A DNA stretch of 64,000 nucleotides, from contig NZ_JANZKW010000003.1 of assembly GCF_027257935.1 (NCBI RefSeq), forward strand, positions 62,001 through 126,000, in the 5' to 3' direction. Below the pieces are notes generated by a model. The model saw only the letters and a list, made by a program, of their open reading frames with translations. It was not told the DNA's origin and ran no database searches. Position 1 is the first letter of the stretch; every line of letters starts with the position of its first letter. Below are positions 38,401-46,613 of this stretch, piece after piece. Origin of the DNA: Chitinimonas sp. BJYL2 (lineage in GTDB: Bacteria > Pseudomonadota > Gammaproteobacteria > Burkholderiales > Chitinimonadaceae). The translations under genes were made by a program, and so were the position numbers.

Positions 38401-41072
38401 GGCGCCTCAGCGACACCGACCGTATCGACCTGATTGCCGACAAGGCGGCCTACCAGCCCGGTGAGACCGCCAGCCTGCGTATCGAGATGCCTTTCCGCGA
38501 GGCAACCGCGCTGATTGCCCTTGAGCGCGAAGGGGTGCTCAGTTGGCGTACACAACGCGTCACGGTGGCCAATCCGACCATCCGCATCCCGATTCAGGCG
38601 AACCATGGACCGAATGTCTACGTGTCCGTCCTGCTGGTTCGGGGGCGCGTGACAGAGCCGGCGCCGACGGCCTTGGTGGACCTGGGCAAGCCGGCGTACC
38701 GGCTGGGCATTGCGCGCCTCAAGGTGGGTGTCAGCGCCTATGCGCTGGAGGTGAAAGTCAGCAGCGACAAAACGCTGTACCAGGTTCGCGATAAAGCGCG
38801 CGTCAGTATCTCGGTCAAAACAGCCGATGGTCGTCCCTTGCCTGCCGGCGCCGAGGTTGCGCTGGCCGCGGTGGACGAGGGCCTGCTGGCGCTGCGGCCG
38901 AACGATTCCTGGCTGGTGCTGGATGCCATGCTGGGCGAGCGCCCCTATGGACTCCATACGGCCACAGCCCAGGGCATGGTGATTGGCAAGCGCCACTTTG
39001 GCCGCAAGGCCGTGCCGGTGGGTGGCGGGGGTGGCAAGACGGGCACGCGCGAGCTGTTCGATACTCTCCTGCTTTGGCGTGCCCGTGTGGCGCTGGATGC
39101 TCGCGGTCAGGCCAGTGTGGAAGTGCCGCTCAATGATGCCTTGACGAGCTTCCGTATCGTCGCCGTGGCCACCGCAGGGCCGGATCGCTTCGGCACCGGC
39201 CAGGCCAGCATTCGCGCCAGCAAGGATGTGATGCTGTTCAGTGGTTTGCCGCGCACTGTGCGGCAAGGTGACCTGTTCGATGCCGGCTTTACCGTGCGCA
39301 ACACCACGGGCCAGACACTCAAGCTCAGTGTGAGCGCCAACGTCGCCGGCTTGCCACCGCTGCCACCGCAGGTGATCGAGCTGGCCGGCGGTGCTGCCCA
39401 GGAAATCAGCTGGCCGTTCAGCGTGCCCGTAGCCGCGAGCAAACTTGACTGGATGGTGACCGTCAGCGGTAGCGATGGCCGTCGTTACGACCAGCTCGCC
39501 CAGAACCAGAGCGTGATCGAGGCGATACCGGTGCGCGTGCTGCAAGCCACGCTCGCGCAACTGTCGCCGGACTACACGCTGCCGATTGCACCACCGGCCG
39601 ATGCCTTGCCGGGCCGAGGCGGGCTGAGCATCAGTCTCTCACCCAGTCTTGCTGCGGCGCTCGATGGCGTGGAGGACTACTTCCGAAGCTACCCCTATAG
39701 CTGCCTGGAACAGCAGACCTCGCGCATGATCGGCCTCAACGACCGCGCGGGCTGGGATACTGTGGTCAGTCGGCTGGACAACTATCTGGATGCCGATGGC
39801 TTTGCCATGTACTTCCCCGGCATGCGCCAGGGCAGCCCCATTCTCACCGCGCATTTGCTCAGTCTCTCGGCTGTCAGCGGCTGGCCGCTGCCCGATACGG
39901 GCCGCGAGCGCATGAAGGCGGCGCTGACCGGCCATGTGGCTGGGCGCTTGCAAGCGCGCCCGTCAACGGGGGATTCAACCAGCAAAGCGATCTACCTGCT
40001 CGACGCCATTGCTGCGTTGGCCCGCCACGATGCTGCCCGGCCAGCCATGCTCGATGGCATGGTACTGGAGCCGAATCGCTGGCCGACCAGTACGGTACTC
40101 GACTGGATTGCCATCCTCGACAAGCTGCCCGACGCCCCGCAGCGGGCAACCCGTCTGGCTGCAGCAAGGCAAATCCTGCTGGCGCGACAGGATCTCGGCG
40201 GCACCACGTTGAACCTGTCCGGCCCAAGCTGGGATGAGCGCTGGTGGTTGATGGACTCGACTGATGCCGATGCGGCCAAGCTCCTGATCGACGCCACGGC
40301 GCAAAAATCGGCCAATGCCGCCGAGTTGGGCCGGTTGGCACGGGGCCTGGTGGCGCGTCAGCAACGCGGCCATTGGGATACCACGGTGGCCAATGTCTGG
40401 GGCACGCTGGCGCTGCGCCAGTTCGCCAGCCAGGTCGAATCCGGTGCGCCTGCCGGAAAAACGGTGGCGGCTTTCGCCAAGGAAACCGCGCCCAGGGAAC
40501 AGGTGTTCGATTGGGCCGGTGCCGCCAAAGGTGGCCAGATCAATCTGGGCTGGCCGGCCAAAGCAGCCGAGCTGACGCTCAGCCATCGAGGCAGCGGCAA
40601 GCCCTGGGTGACGGTACAGTCGCGTGCGGCGATACCACTGACCGCGCCTTTGATGGCGGGTTACCGAGTGGACAAGCAATGGTCGCGCATCGAAGGCAGC
40701 AGCAAGGGCTATGCGCGTGGCGAGGTGTGGCGTGTGCGGCTGACGATTGATGCACAAGCCGACATGAGCTGGGTAGCGGTGAATGACCCGGTGCCGGTTG
40801 GCGGTCAGTTGCTGGGGCGTGGTTTTGCCACGGATTCGGCCTTGCTGGCAGGCGGTGAGCGCCGCGAAGGCTATTGGCCGGCCTTCGAGGAACGCTGTGA
40901 AACCGCGTATCGCGCTTACTATGAATGGCTCCCCAAGGGGCGCCATGTGCTCGAATACACGCTAAGGTTGAATAACCGGGGCCGTTTTGCCTTGCCGGCC
41001 ACCCGCGTCGAGGCGCTCTACGCACCCGAGCGTTTTGGCGAGGTGCCGAACGCCCAGATTAAAGTGGAGTAA
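35433..41072 (+). CDS. alpha-2-macroglobulin family protein with thioester motif
   Basis: This is a very large (1,879-residue) secreted envelope protein. The ATG is chosen because GGAG lies six bases upstream; the signal peptide is MRVFVLLLSAMLADA, without a lipobox Cys. It contains macroglobulin domains, the MG2-like block around DRGLYRAGETVSMKLLARE, AVDEGLLALRPNDSW (MG6/bait-adjacent), VPLNDALTSFRIVAVA and SGLPRTVRQGD. The thioester CLEQ is at C1424-Q1427 in YPYSCLEQQTSRM, then the thioester domain and a C-terminal receptor-like domain. Bacterial A2Ms trap proteases in the periplasm, usually beside pbpC; no pbpC is here. The length exceeds E. coli YfhM (about 1,650). Confidence 0.92.
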   Translation: MRVFVLLLSAMLADAATIERFSPQGAVSTVRQVKVLFSEPMVNFGDPRLVDPFDADCGNQAGQGRWVDERNWVYDFVSDLPAASQCRFVLRPGTVSRSGKAVASASYAFSTGGPEPQADIRPETGEWIGEQQVFIVPFAAPPTPESLLAHARCEVDGLSERLPVVRLPDAERDSLLRGLYGSQRSQWPMHAEALRCQRTLPSDVGMRLVFDAGLAAANGLRLAEPMQFDYRVRPGFSAWIGCERQRDKGACVPISPIELRFSTPLPAAQLRGVVLTSTDGKQRWPGELMRDEDRTVSLDEQGKPMELVSGLRFKPPFAEKAALLLALPQGLRDEWGRALSNAKAFPQTVRTDSYPALAKFSADFGIVERSLPALPVTLRNVGEAARIGDPPPVLLSERLVGLASPNGQPTPKPLGLPYRQLTLTREADILDWYQRLRRGPRAGPNEDYRAAALLRDVAGTRSLRLPVPADDKAAEVIGIPLPEAGLTLVEIDSTRLGQRLLQPAAPMQIVAGALVTNLAVHFRRGFDDALVWVTTLDKGWLVNGAVVGIYDCRGKLLASGKTDKQGGWHYRQALPPERYDCPLFVFARQGADVSFVASDWREGIESWRFGINTEYDRQRRQGYHAVFDRGLYRAGETVSMKLLARERTASGFGPLAASQLPAQVRLRHQGSDDSIVLPVRWHAGSAELSWQIPSTAKLGGYAVELERQRGKQVDHLGYAGLFQVAEFRVPLMRGTLKLPLNPIASQQLPVSVQVQYLAGGPAAGEGVTLRGMVSRLGERRLEGFEQFSFSRGNVSPAVLQGEEREEETQADAALSPQTVRLDKAGAATLNLGGWARSDSALTLMAELEYRDPNGEVQTSATSTVIWPAAVQAGLHIGQRIDGRQHISAAVADLAGKPRAGHAVRVDAWSQIHDSHRKRLVGGFYSYSYQTRYVPLGEVCKGKTDARGRFGCALPATLKGSLILRASVQDEAGRTAYTHQNTWLGEDEGGWRLSDTDRIDLIADKAAYQPGETASLRIEMPFREATALIALEREGVLSWRTQRVTVANPTIRIPIQANHGPNVYVSVLLVRGRVTEPAPTALVDLGKPAYRLGIARLKVGVSAYALEVKVSSDKTLYQVRDKARVSISVKTADGRPLPAGAEVALAAVDEGLLALRPNDSWLVLDAMLGERPYGLHTATAQGMVIGKRHFGRKAVPVGGGGGKTGTRELFDTLLLWRARVALDARGQASVEVPLNDALTSFRIVAVATAGPDRFGTGQASIRASKDVMLFSGLPRTVRQGDLFDAGFTVRNTTGQTLKLSVSANVAGLPPLPPQVIELAGGAAQEISWPFSVPVAASKLDWMVTVSGSDGRRYDQLAQNQSVIEAIPVRVLQATLAQLSPDYTLPIAPPADALPGRGGLSISLSPSLAAALDGVEDYFRSYPYSCLEQQTSRMIGLNDRAGWDTVVSRLDNYLDADGFAMYFPGMRQGSPILTAHLLSLSAVSGWPLPDTGRERMKAALTGHVAGRLQARPSTGDSTSKAIYLLDAIAALARHDAARPAMLDGMVLEPNRWPTSTVLDWIAILDKLPDAPQRATRLAAARQILLARQDLGGTTLNLSGPSWDERWWLMDSTDADAAKLLIDATAQKSANAAELGRLARGLVARQQRGHWDTTVANVWGTLALRQFASQVESGAPAGKTVAAFAKETAPREQVFDWAGAAKGGQINLGWPAKAAELTLSHRGSGKPWVTVQSRAAIPLTAPLMAGYRVDKQWSRIEGSSKGYARGEVWRVRLTIDAQADMSWVAVNDPVPVGGQLLGRGFATDSALLAGGERREGYWPAFEERCETAYRAYYEWLPKGRHVLEYTLRLNNRGRFALPATRVEALYAPERFGEVPNAQIKVE

Positions 41073-41169
41073 GGTTTGTGCCGATAGTGCCGGGTAGGAA
41101 TGGATGTAAGTATTGCCAAAGGTTCTGGCATACAATCCGTATAGCACTTGAAGAAAGCGCCGGAACACG

Positions 41170-41547
41170 ATGACAACACGGGTAATTCTGATCGCCATCC
41201 TGCTGGGGCTCACCGGTTGTGATCGCGTTAACGAGCTCGCCAGCCAGGCCAAGATGAATGGCCAGGCGATTGGTGCTGCCTGTCGTCATTCCGGCCGCAA
41301 TCTGGAAGACTGCTATCGCCGTAATGCCCGTGTTTCCAAGGCCGACATCTTTGCCGGCTGGAAGCAAATGAACGAGTACATGGCCAAGAACAGCCTGGAT
41401 GTTGTGCCCCCGCCAGCCGATCAACCCAAGGGCACCGGGCCGGCCAGCAGCGTGGATATTGGCGGCGGGACCGAACCCGAGTCCACTGAAGCGCCGGCGC
41501 CGGTTACGGACAAACCGGCAGCCACCACTGAATCCGCACCGTCCTGA
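41170..41547 (+). CDS. small lipoprotein
   Basis: This 125-residue protein has the lipoprotein signal MTTRVILIAILLGLTGC, with LTGC as lipobox, so it is lipidated by Lgt. The mature part has two Cys (C38 in GAACRHSG and C48 in EDCYRRN) and a Pro/Thr/Glu-rich C-terminal 45 residues likely to be disordered. No domain is recognised. It precedes the Crp/Fnr-type gene by 17 bases and may share its transcript. TACAAT at 41131-41136 may be a -10 element. Confidence 0.72.
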   Translation: MTTRVILIAILLGLTGCDRVNELASQAKMNGQAIGAACRHSGRNLEDCYRRNARVSKADIFAGWKQMNEYMAKNSLDVVPPPADQPKGTGPASSVDIGGGTEPESTEAPAPVTDKPAATTESAPS

Positions 41548-41564
41548 CCCATTACGGACCAAGC

Positions 41565-42218
41565 ATGATCGCCACACTCAGACAGATTCCCCTGTTTCAC
41601 GGCCTCAGCGATGAAGAGCTGGGTCATATCGAGGCTTCCGCCGCGGCGCGAACCTATGCCAAGAGCACCGTCATCATTCAGGAGGGTGAGCCTGGCAGCT
41701 CCATGTACCTGCTGATCCAGGGCCGGGTGAAGGTATTTGTCGGTGATATCAGCGGCAAGGAGTACATCCTCGCCGTTCTGGGACCCGGTGAGTACGTGGG
41801 TGAGCTGGCCCTGCTCGATGACGAGCCACGCACGGCCTCCGTGGAAACGGAAGAGCAGAGCACCTTCCTCGTGTTCCAGAAGGATGACTTCCTGAGCTTG
41901 CTGCACAAACACCCGAATATCCAGTTCAAGGTGCTGGTGAACCTGGTTCGCCGTACCCGCCACCTCACCGAGGCGGTGAAGAATCTGGCACTCAAGGATG
42001 TTTACAGCCGCGTGCGCCTGCTGCTCGATGATCTGGCGATTGAACGCGATGGCATGCGCCAGATCGACGAACCGATGACCCAGCAGGCGATTGCGGATCG
42101 GGTCGGCTCATCGCGCGAGATGGTGGCGCGCATCATGAAGGAGCTGGTGTTCGGGGGCTATGTGCGTATCGAGAACCGTCGCCTGATCTTGATCCAGCGC
42201 TTGCCGGAAGCGTTCTGA
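41565..42218 (+). CDS. Crp/Fnr-family transcriptional regulator
   Basis: This 217-residue protein has an N-terminal cyclic-nucleotide-binding fold (about 10-125) and a C-terminal winged helix (about 150-215). The pocket shows GEYVGELALLDDEPRTASVE, close to the GE-A-L...RTA arrangement of cAMP-responsive CRP proteins, and no Fnr-type Cys cluster at the N-terminus. The HTH is MTQQAIADRVGSSREMVARIMKEL. Cyclic AMP as effector is inferred from the pocket. A terminator hairpin follows the stop. Confidence 0.9.
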   Translation: MIATLRQIPLFHGLSDEELGHIEASAAARTYAKSTVIIQEGEPGSSMYLLIQGRVKVFVGDISGKEYILAVLGPGEYVGELALLDDEPRTASVETEEQSTFLVFQKDDFLSLLHKHPNIQFKVLVNLVRRTRHLTEAVKNLALKDVYSRVRLLLDDLAIERDGMRQIDEPMTQQAIADRVGSSREMVARIMKELVFGGYVRIENRRLILIQRLPEAF

Positions 42219-42245
42219 CCCAAACCGGCAGTGTTCTGCCCACAT

Positions 42246-42275
42246 AAAAGCCGCTGATGATCCAGCGGCTTTTTT
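42246..42275 (+). terminator. rho-independent terminator after the Crp/Fnr-family gene
   Basis: An 11-base stem, AAAAGCCGCTG (42246-42256) with 42263-42273, has a six-base loop and is followed by a T-run. Confidence 0.88.
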
Positions 42276-42352
42276 CTTGGCTGAATGCGTTCAGCATGGG
42301 TTCACGCCATCAGGCACAGACTGCGCTCACGAACTCAACCAAGGAGTGCATC

Positions 42353-42865
42353 ATGTCCAGACTGATCCTGATCCCCGGTGTGTTGGCAGTGTGCCTGGGT
42401 AGCGCCTCGGCCAACAGTTTCGAAGATACCGCACGCGTCCGCAGTGTGGAGCCGGAGTATGAGCGCATCAGCATGCCGCGTCGCGAATGTACCGTCGAAA
42501 CGGTCTACGAGACGCGCAAGACCCAGAGCGAGCGCAGCTACGGTGGTGCGGTGGTTGGCGGGATTGCGGGTGGTCTGCTCGGTAATCAGGTGGGTAAGGG
42601 CCATGGTCGCGAAGCTGCGACGGCCGTGGGCGCCGTGATCGGTGCACTGGCAGGCGACCGCCTTGATAACCGCGACCGCCGCACCGAGTACGAGCAGGTG
42701 CCGAGCGAGATTCAGCGCTGCCGTACCGTGGATGACTGGCAGACCCGTGTAACGGGTTATCGGGTGGTTTACGACTACCGTGGTCAGCAGTACAGCACCG
42801 TTTTGCGCGACAAACCCGGTAAAACCCTGCCGGTTCGGGTGTCGGTTGAGCCTTTGCTGCCTTAG
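42353..42865 (+). CDS. glycine-zipper 2TM surface protein (17 kDa antigen-like)
   Basis: This 170-residue exported protein starts at an ATG behind AAGGAG and has signal peptide MSRLILIPGVLAVCLGSASA. A glycine zipper, GGAVVGGIAGGLLGNQVG, then ATAVGAVIGALAGDRL matches the Rick_17kDa/SlyB-type 2TM domain. The C-terminal CRTVDDWQTRVTGYRVVYDY with the GQQYSTVLRDKPG pattern is typical of this group, found at the outer membrane. There is no lipobox. It is 30 bases upstream of a PepSY gene and the two-component pair, which may sense related envelope stress. Confidence 0.85.
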   Translation: MSRLILIPGVLAVCLGSASANSFEDTARVRSVEPEYERISMPRRECTVETVYETRKTQSERSYGGAVVGGIAGGLLGNQVGKGHGREAATAVGAVIGALAGDRLDNRDRRTEYEQVPSEIQRCRTVDDWQTRVTGYRVVYDYRGQQYSTVLRDKPGKTLPVRVSVEPLLP

Positions 42866-42896
42866 AATCCAGACATCCTTACCGACGTAGCCCATC

Positions 42897-43133
42897 ATGA
42901 TCCGACACTTGCCCTTGCTGCTTGGCCTAATGCTGGTTCTGACGCCGCCTGTGCTGGCGGACGTGAGCCGGGATGAGGCGGCCTCGATTGCCCAGCGCAG
43001 TGCCAAGGGGCGCGTGCTCTCGGTAGATCGAAGTGAGCGGGATGGACGTCCGGTCTGGCGCATCAAACTGGTGACGCCGCAAGGTGAGGTTCGCGTCGTG
43101 CTGGTGGATGTGGCCAGCGGTCGAGTGCTGTAA
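42897..43133 (+). CDS. small secreted PepSY-domain protein
   Basis: This 78-residue protein has signal peptide MIRHLPLLLGLMLVLTPPVLA and a single PepSY domain: VSRDEAASIAQRSAKGRVLSV, GRPVWRIKLVTPQGEVRVVLVD and a final SGRVL. PepSY proteins of this type commonly sit beside a PhoPQ-like two-component system, as here (12 bases before the response-regulator gene), and may modulate the sensor or bind periplasmic ligands. Function beyond the domain is inferred. Confidence 0.85.
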   Translation: MIRHLPLLLGLMLVLTPPVLADVSRDEAASIAQRSAKGRVLSVDRSERDGRPVWRIKLVTPQGEVRVVLVDVASGRVL

Positions 43134-43145
43134 GCGGATACCTTT

Positions 43146-43817
43146 ATGCGATTGTTGCTGATTGAAGACGAAGCCGCACTCCGTAGCAGCCTCAAGCGTC
43201 AGCTTGAAGCGGACGGATACCGGGTAGACGAGGCGGCAGATGGGGAAGATGGCCTGTACCAGGCCAGTGAGTACCCGGTGGATCTGGTGGTGGTGGATCT
43301 GGGCCTGCCCAAGCTGAGCGGTTTGTCCGTTGTCGAAAAACTGCGTGCCGACGGACGCACCCTGCCCATCCTGATTCTGACGGCCCGTGGTAGCTGGCAG
43401 GACAAGGTCAAGGGGCTGGAGGCGGGTGCCGACGATTATCTGGTCAAACCGTTCGAATACCCCGAGCTGGCCGCCCGCATCAAGGCCTTGTTGCGCCGCT
43501 CGCTCAAGGCCAGTTCCGATGTGATGAGGTTTGGCACACTGGCCATCGACTTTTCGGCGCAGCAGGTCAGGCTGGAGCAGGTGGCGGTTGATCTGACGGC
43601 GTTTGAATACCGCATGCTCGAATACCTGGTGCGCGAGCGTGCCCGGGTGGTCAGCAAGCAAGAGCTGTCAGACTACCTGTACCCGCACGATGAAGACCGC
43701 GACAGCAATGTGCTGGAAGTGCTGATCGGCCGTTTGCGCCGCAAGCTGGACCCCGATGGCAGTCTGGCGCCCATTGAAACCCTGCGCGGCCGCGGCTACC
43801 GCTTCGTACTCGCATGA
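43146..43817 (+). CDS. OmpR/PhoP-type response regulator
   Basis: This 223-residue regulator has a receiver domain (1-120) with acidic pocket E7-D8, phosphorylation site D51 in VVVDLGLPKLSG, T79 and K101 in DDYLVKPFEYPE. A winged-helix effector domain follows (about 130-222: LTAFEYRMLEYLVRERARVVS and IETLRGRGYRFVLA). It most resembles the PhoP branch. It is operonic with the sensor kinase, whose ATG overlaps its stop (ATGA). Confidence 0.93.
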   Translation: MRLLLIEDEAALRSSLKRQLEADGYRVDEAADGEDGLYQASEYPVDLVVVDLGLPKLSGLSVVEKLRADGRTLPILILTARGSWQDKVKGLEAGADDYLVKPFEYPELAARIKALLRRSLKASSDVMRFGTLAIDFSAQQVRLEQVAVDLTAFEYRMLEYLVRERARVVSKQELSDYLYPHDEDRDSNVLEVLIGRLRRKLDPDGSLAPIETLRGRGYRFVLA

Positions 43818-45136
43818 CGCTGTCGATCCGCACCCGGCTGATCGCGGGCGCGGCACTCGTGTTGCTGGCCTTTCTGGCCGGCGCCGGCCTGGCACTGCAG
43901 CGGGCTTACGCTGATGGTGTGCGCGAAGCACGCTTCGAGCGTTTGCAAAGCACCGTCTATCTGTTGCTGGCGCGTGCCGAGCTGGATGCGGATGGCAATC
44001 TGGTCATGCCGCTGTCGCTGGAGGAGCCGCGCCTTTCCCTGCCGGCATCAGGCCTGTATGCCAATATCGCCAATCCCAGCAGCCGTGAAGAGTGGCAGTC
44101 GGCGTCCACGCTGGGCTTGCGCCTGCCCTTTGTGCGCGACCAGCAGTCGGGTGCCTGGCGCTTTACCGAGATTCAGGCCGATGGCAAGGCCTACCTGTCA
44201 GCTGCCTATGGCGTCAAATGGACCGAGGGGCCGCGGGCTCGTCCGCTGACCTTTTCCGTGCTGGAAGATGAAGCCGAGTTCCTCTCTGAGCTGGCGAGCT
44301 TCCGGCGTACCTTGTGGACCTGGCTGGGTGGTGCGGCCGTTCTCCTCTTGCTGACCCAGACCCTGCTGCTGGGCTGGGGGCTCGCCCCTTTGCGTCGTGT
44401 CGCCCGTGAAATTGGCCGCATCGAATCCGGCGAGCAGGCGCGTATCGAGGGCGACTACCCTGCTGAAATCAGTCCTCTGGCGCGCAGTCTCAATGCGCTG
44501 GTTGAGCAGCAGGCAGCCAGACAAGCGCGCTACAAGGATGCGCTGGCTGATCTGGCGCACAGTCTCAAGACACCGCTGGCGGTGCTGCGTAGCGCGCAGG
44601 CTCAGCCCGAGACCCTGAATCAGGCGGTCAGCGAGCAGGTGGCGCGCATGGATGGCATTGTGCAGCACCAGCTGGGGCGCGCAGGGGCGCAGGGCGGCAA
44701 CCGCCTGGCACCCCCCTTGCCGCTCAGGCCTATCTGCGAGCGGGTGCTGGATTCCTTGCGCAAGGTGTATGCGGAACGGGGTGTCCAGTTCGTCTTGCAG
44801 TGCCCGGCAGATTTGCGGTGGCGGCTGGATGAAGGCGATGCCTTCGAGGTGCTGGGGAATCTGCTCGATAACGCGGCCAAGTGGGCCAGACGGACGGTGA
44901 CGATACAGCTCGTGAATGAGGCTGGCGGTCTGCGCATCCGTATCGAGGATGATGGCCCGGGCTTTGGTGATACGGAGGCGGCCTTGCAGCGCGGCGTCCG
45001 GCTGGATGAGCAGGTGCCCGGGCACGGGATCGGCCTGAGCGTGGTGGCGGACATTGTGGCGGCCTATGGTGGCCAGCTGATCCTGGCGCGTGCCGATGCC
45101 GGCGGTGCCAGCGTGCGTATCCTGCTACCCCGCTGA
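43814..45136 (+). CDS. sensor histidine kinase, PhoQ-like
   Basis: This 440-residue sensor has a transmembrane helix at about 10-30, a periplasmic domain (30-165), a second helix at 168-190, a HAMP-like linker and a kinase core. The H-box ADLAHSLKTPLAVLRS places the phospho-His at 249. The ATPase motifs are LGNLLDNAAKW (N-box), IRIEDDGPGFG (G1) and VPGHGIGLSVVADIV (G2). The periplasmic part is not the classic acidic PhoQ fold by inspection, so the ligand is unknown. It is followed by a strong terminator. Confidence 0.93.
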   Translation: MTLSIRTRLIAGAALVLLAFLAGAGLALQRAYADGVREARFERLQSTVYLLLARAELDADGNLVMPLSLEEPRLSLPASGLYANIANPSSREEWQSASTLGLRLPFVRDQQSGAWRFTEIQADGKAYLSAAYGVKWTEGPRARPLTFSVLEDEAEFLSELASFRRTLWTWLGGAAVLLLLTQTLLLGWGLAPLRRVAREIGRIESGEQARIEGDYPAEISPLARSLNALVEQQAARQARYKDALADLAHSLKTPLAVLRSAQAQPETLNQAVSEQVARMDGIVQHQLGRAGAQGGNRLAPPLPLRPICERVLDSLRKVYAERGVQFVLQCPADLRWRLDEGDAFEVLGNLLDNAAKWARRTVTIQLVNEAGGLRIRIEDDGPGFGDTEAALQRGVRLDEQVPGHGIGLSVVADIVAAYGGQLILARADAGGASVRILLPR

Positions 45137-45156
45137 ACCCAGGGTTGGGACAAAAG

Positions 45157-45189
45157 AAAAGCGGTCATGCCTGCGCATGACCGCTTTTT
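45157..45189. terminator. bidirectional terminator between the kinase gene and the tRNA operon
   Basis: A 14-base stem, AAAAGCGGTCATGC (45157-45170) with 45175-45188, has a four-base loop. T-runs occur on both strands, so it ends the kinase gene and also the minus-strand tRNA transcript. Confidence 0.87.
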
Positions 45190-45215
45190 GACGCTGGCAG
45201 ACTGACTGCCTGTAT

Positions 45216-45291
45216 TGGCGTCCCCACGGGGATTCGAACCCCGGTAGTCACCGTGAAAGGGTGGTGTCCTAGGCCTCTAGACGATGGGGAC
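45216..45291 (-). tRNA. tRNA-Glu (anticodon TTC), copy 2 of the operon's Glu genes
   Basis: This 76-base cloverleaf on the minus strand begins GTCCCCATCGTCTAGAGG. The anticodon loop contains TTC within CCTTTCACG, with GGTTCGAATCC in the T-loop and an encoded CCA end. It is last in the four-gene tRNA transcript. Confidence 0.97.
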
Positions 45292-45336
45292 TTTGGCCAT
45301 TACGACATGCTGACATCATCAGCACATCGGTATTAC

Positions 45337-45412
<76 letters not shown>

Positions 45413-45484
45413 AGTTTACTGCAAGCATCCACAGCCTGGGTGGCTGTTTCGCGTATCGGTCTGCGTTTACGCCAACCGATGTGT

Positions 45485-45560
45485 TGGCGTCCCCACGGGG
45501 ATTCGAACCCCGGTAGTCACCGTGAAAGGGTGGTGTCCTAGGCCTCTAGACGATGGGGAC
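45485..45560 (-). tRNA. tRNA-Glu (anticodon TTC), copy 1
   Basis: This gene is identical in sequence to the other tRNA-Glu and offset by exactly 269 bases. It has the same TTC anticodon and encoded CCA. Confidence 0.97.
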
Positions 45561-45605
45561 TTTGGCCAGTTTGACTGGCAGCTTGCGCTACCTGTCGGTG
45601 TTCTG

Positions 45606-45681
<76 letters not shown>

Positions 45682-45725
45682 ACAGGTTCTACGCAACAAG
45701 CAGGGCCCGCGGCGAAGAGGCGCGA

Positions 45726-45754
45726 ATCATAAAGAGGTTCTTGCGGCTTGTAAA
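45726..45754 (-). promoter_or_regulatory. promoter of the tRNA Ala-Glu-Ala-Glu operon
   Basis: On the minus strand a TTTACA -35 (45749-45754), a 17-base spacer and a TATGAT -10 (45726-45731) are followed by a GC-rich discriminator, GCGCC. Such a discriminator is typical of growth-rate- and ppGpp-controlled stable RNA promoters. Confidence 0.8.
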
Positions 45755-45824
45755 CCCCCATTGATCCGGGACCTGCTTATGGCGCCAAGTCGGCCTTGCC
45801 GGCAAGGCGCAAGCGCTCGCCGTG

Positions 45825-46613
45825 TTACCAGAGCTTCCACCAGGAACTTTCGGCGAACACGGTCTCTTCGCTGAGTTTGCTGTCCGGGTAGTTCTTGGCA
45901 AGCACGCGGCGTGTATCGTCGCGCAGTTCGTTCTGACCCAGCTTGTCATAGGCCGCGGCCAGCATGACCAGTGCCGTCTCCACACGGTCGGTATTGGCGT
46001 ATTGCTCGATCACCGCCTTGGCGCGGTTCACGGTGGCCAGATAAGCGCCGCGCTTGTAGTAATAGGTCGCAACAGACAGATCGTGGTCGGCCAGGGCTAC
46101 AACCAGATAGGCCATGCGGTCACGCGCATCGTTAGCGTAACGGCTGGCGGGGAAGCGGGTCACCAGATCACGGAATGCCTCGAAGGATTCGCGCGCGGCT
46201 TTGGGATCGCGCTCGGCCATGTTCTGGCGCGCAATGCTGGCGAACAGCGAGCGATCATCGATGAAGTTCACCAAACCCTTGAGGTAGAGCGCGTAGTCCA
46301 CGTTCTGGTGAGTGGGGTGCTGCTTCAGGAAGCGATCAATGGCGGACAGCGCCAGCTCGTTTTCCTGATCCTTGTAGTTGGCATAGGCGATTTCGAGTTC
46401 GGCTTGTTGCGCATATCGGCCATAGGGATAGCGTGCCTGCAGTGCCTCGAACAGCTTCACCGCGCGTGCATAGCTGCCGCTATCGAGCTCGGACTTGGCT
46501 TCCTGATACATCTGCTCGGCCGTGGCCTTGGGGTCCAGGGTGGCCGGCTCGTTCACCGAGCCGCAAGCTGCAAGCAGCAGGCTGCCGGCGAGCAAAGGTA
46601 GAATGCGCTTCAT
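45825..46613 (-). CDS. bamD: outer membrane protein assembly factor BamD
   Basis: BamD is an essential outer-membrane lipoprotein that works with BamA to insert beta-barrel proteins. It has 262 residues with signal peptide MKRILPLLAGSLLLAAC and lipobox Cys at 17. TPR-type helices follow: ALQARYPYGRYAQQAELEIAYANYK, RFLKQHPTHQNVDYALYLKG, AFRDLVTRFPASRYANDARDRM, and the terminal YKRGAYLATVNRAKAVIEQY. Its ATG overlaps the divergent rluD start in a shared CATG. This bamD/rluD divergence is common in proteobacteria. Confidence 0.95.
   Translation of the reverse strand: MKRILPLLAGSLLLAACGSVNEPATLDPKATAEQMYQEAKSELDSGSYARAVKLFEALQARYPYGRYAQQAELEIAYANYKDQENELALSAIDRFLKQHPTHQNVDYALYLKGLVNFIDDRSLFASIARQNMAERDPKAARESFEAFRDLVTRFPASRYANDARDRMAYLVVALADHDLSVATYYYKRGAYLATVNRAKAVIEQYANTDRVETALVMLAAAYDKLGQNELRDDTRRVLAKNYPDSKLSEETVFAESSWWKLW

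Noticed and set aside
37485-39560. A very long open frame (over 690 codons) on the minus strand inside the alpha-2-macroglobulin gene
   Set aside because: High GC makes long antisense frames common. The plus-strand frame has signal peptide, macroglobulin blocks and CLEQ, while the antisense translation is His/Gln/Ala-rich and matches nothing I recognise.
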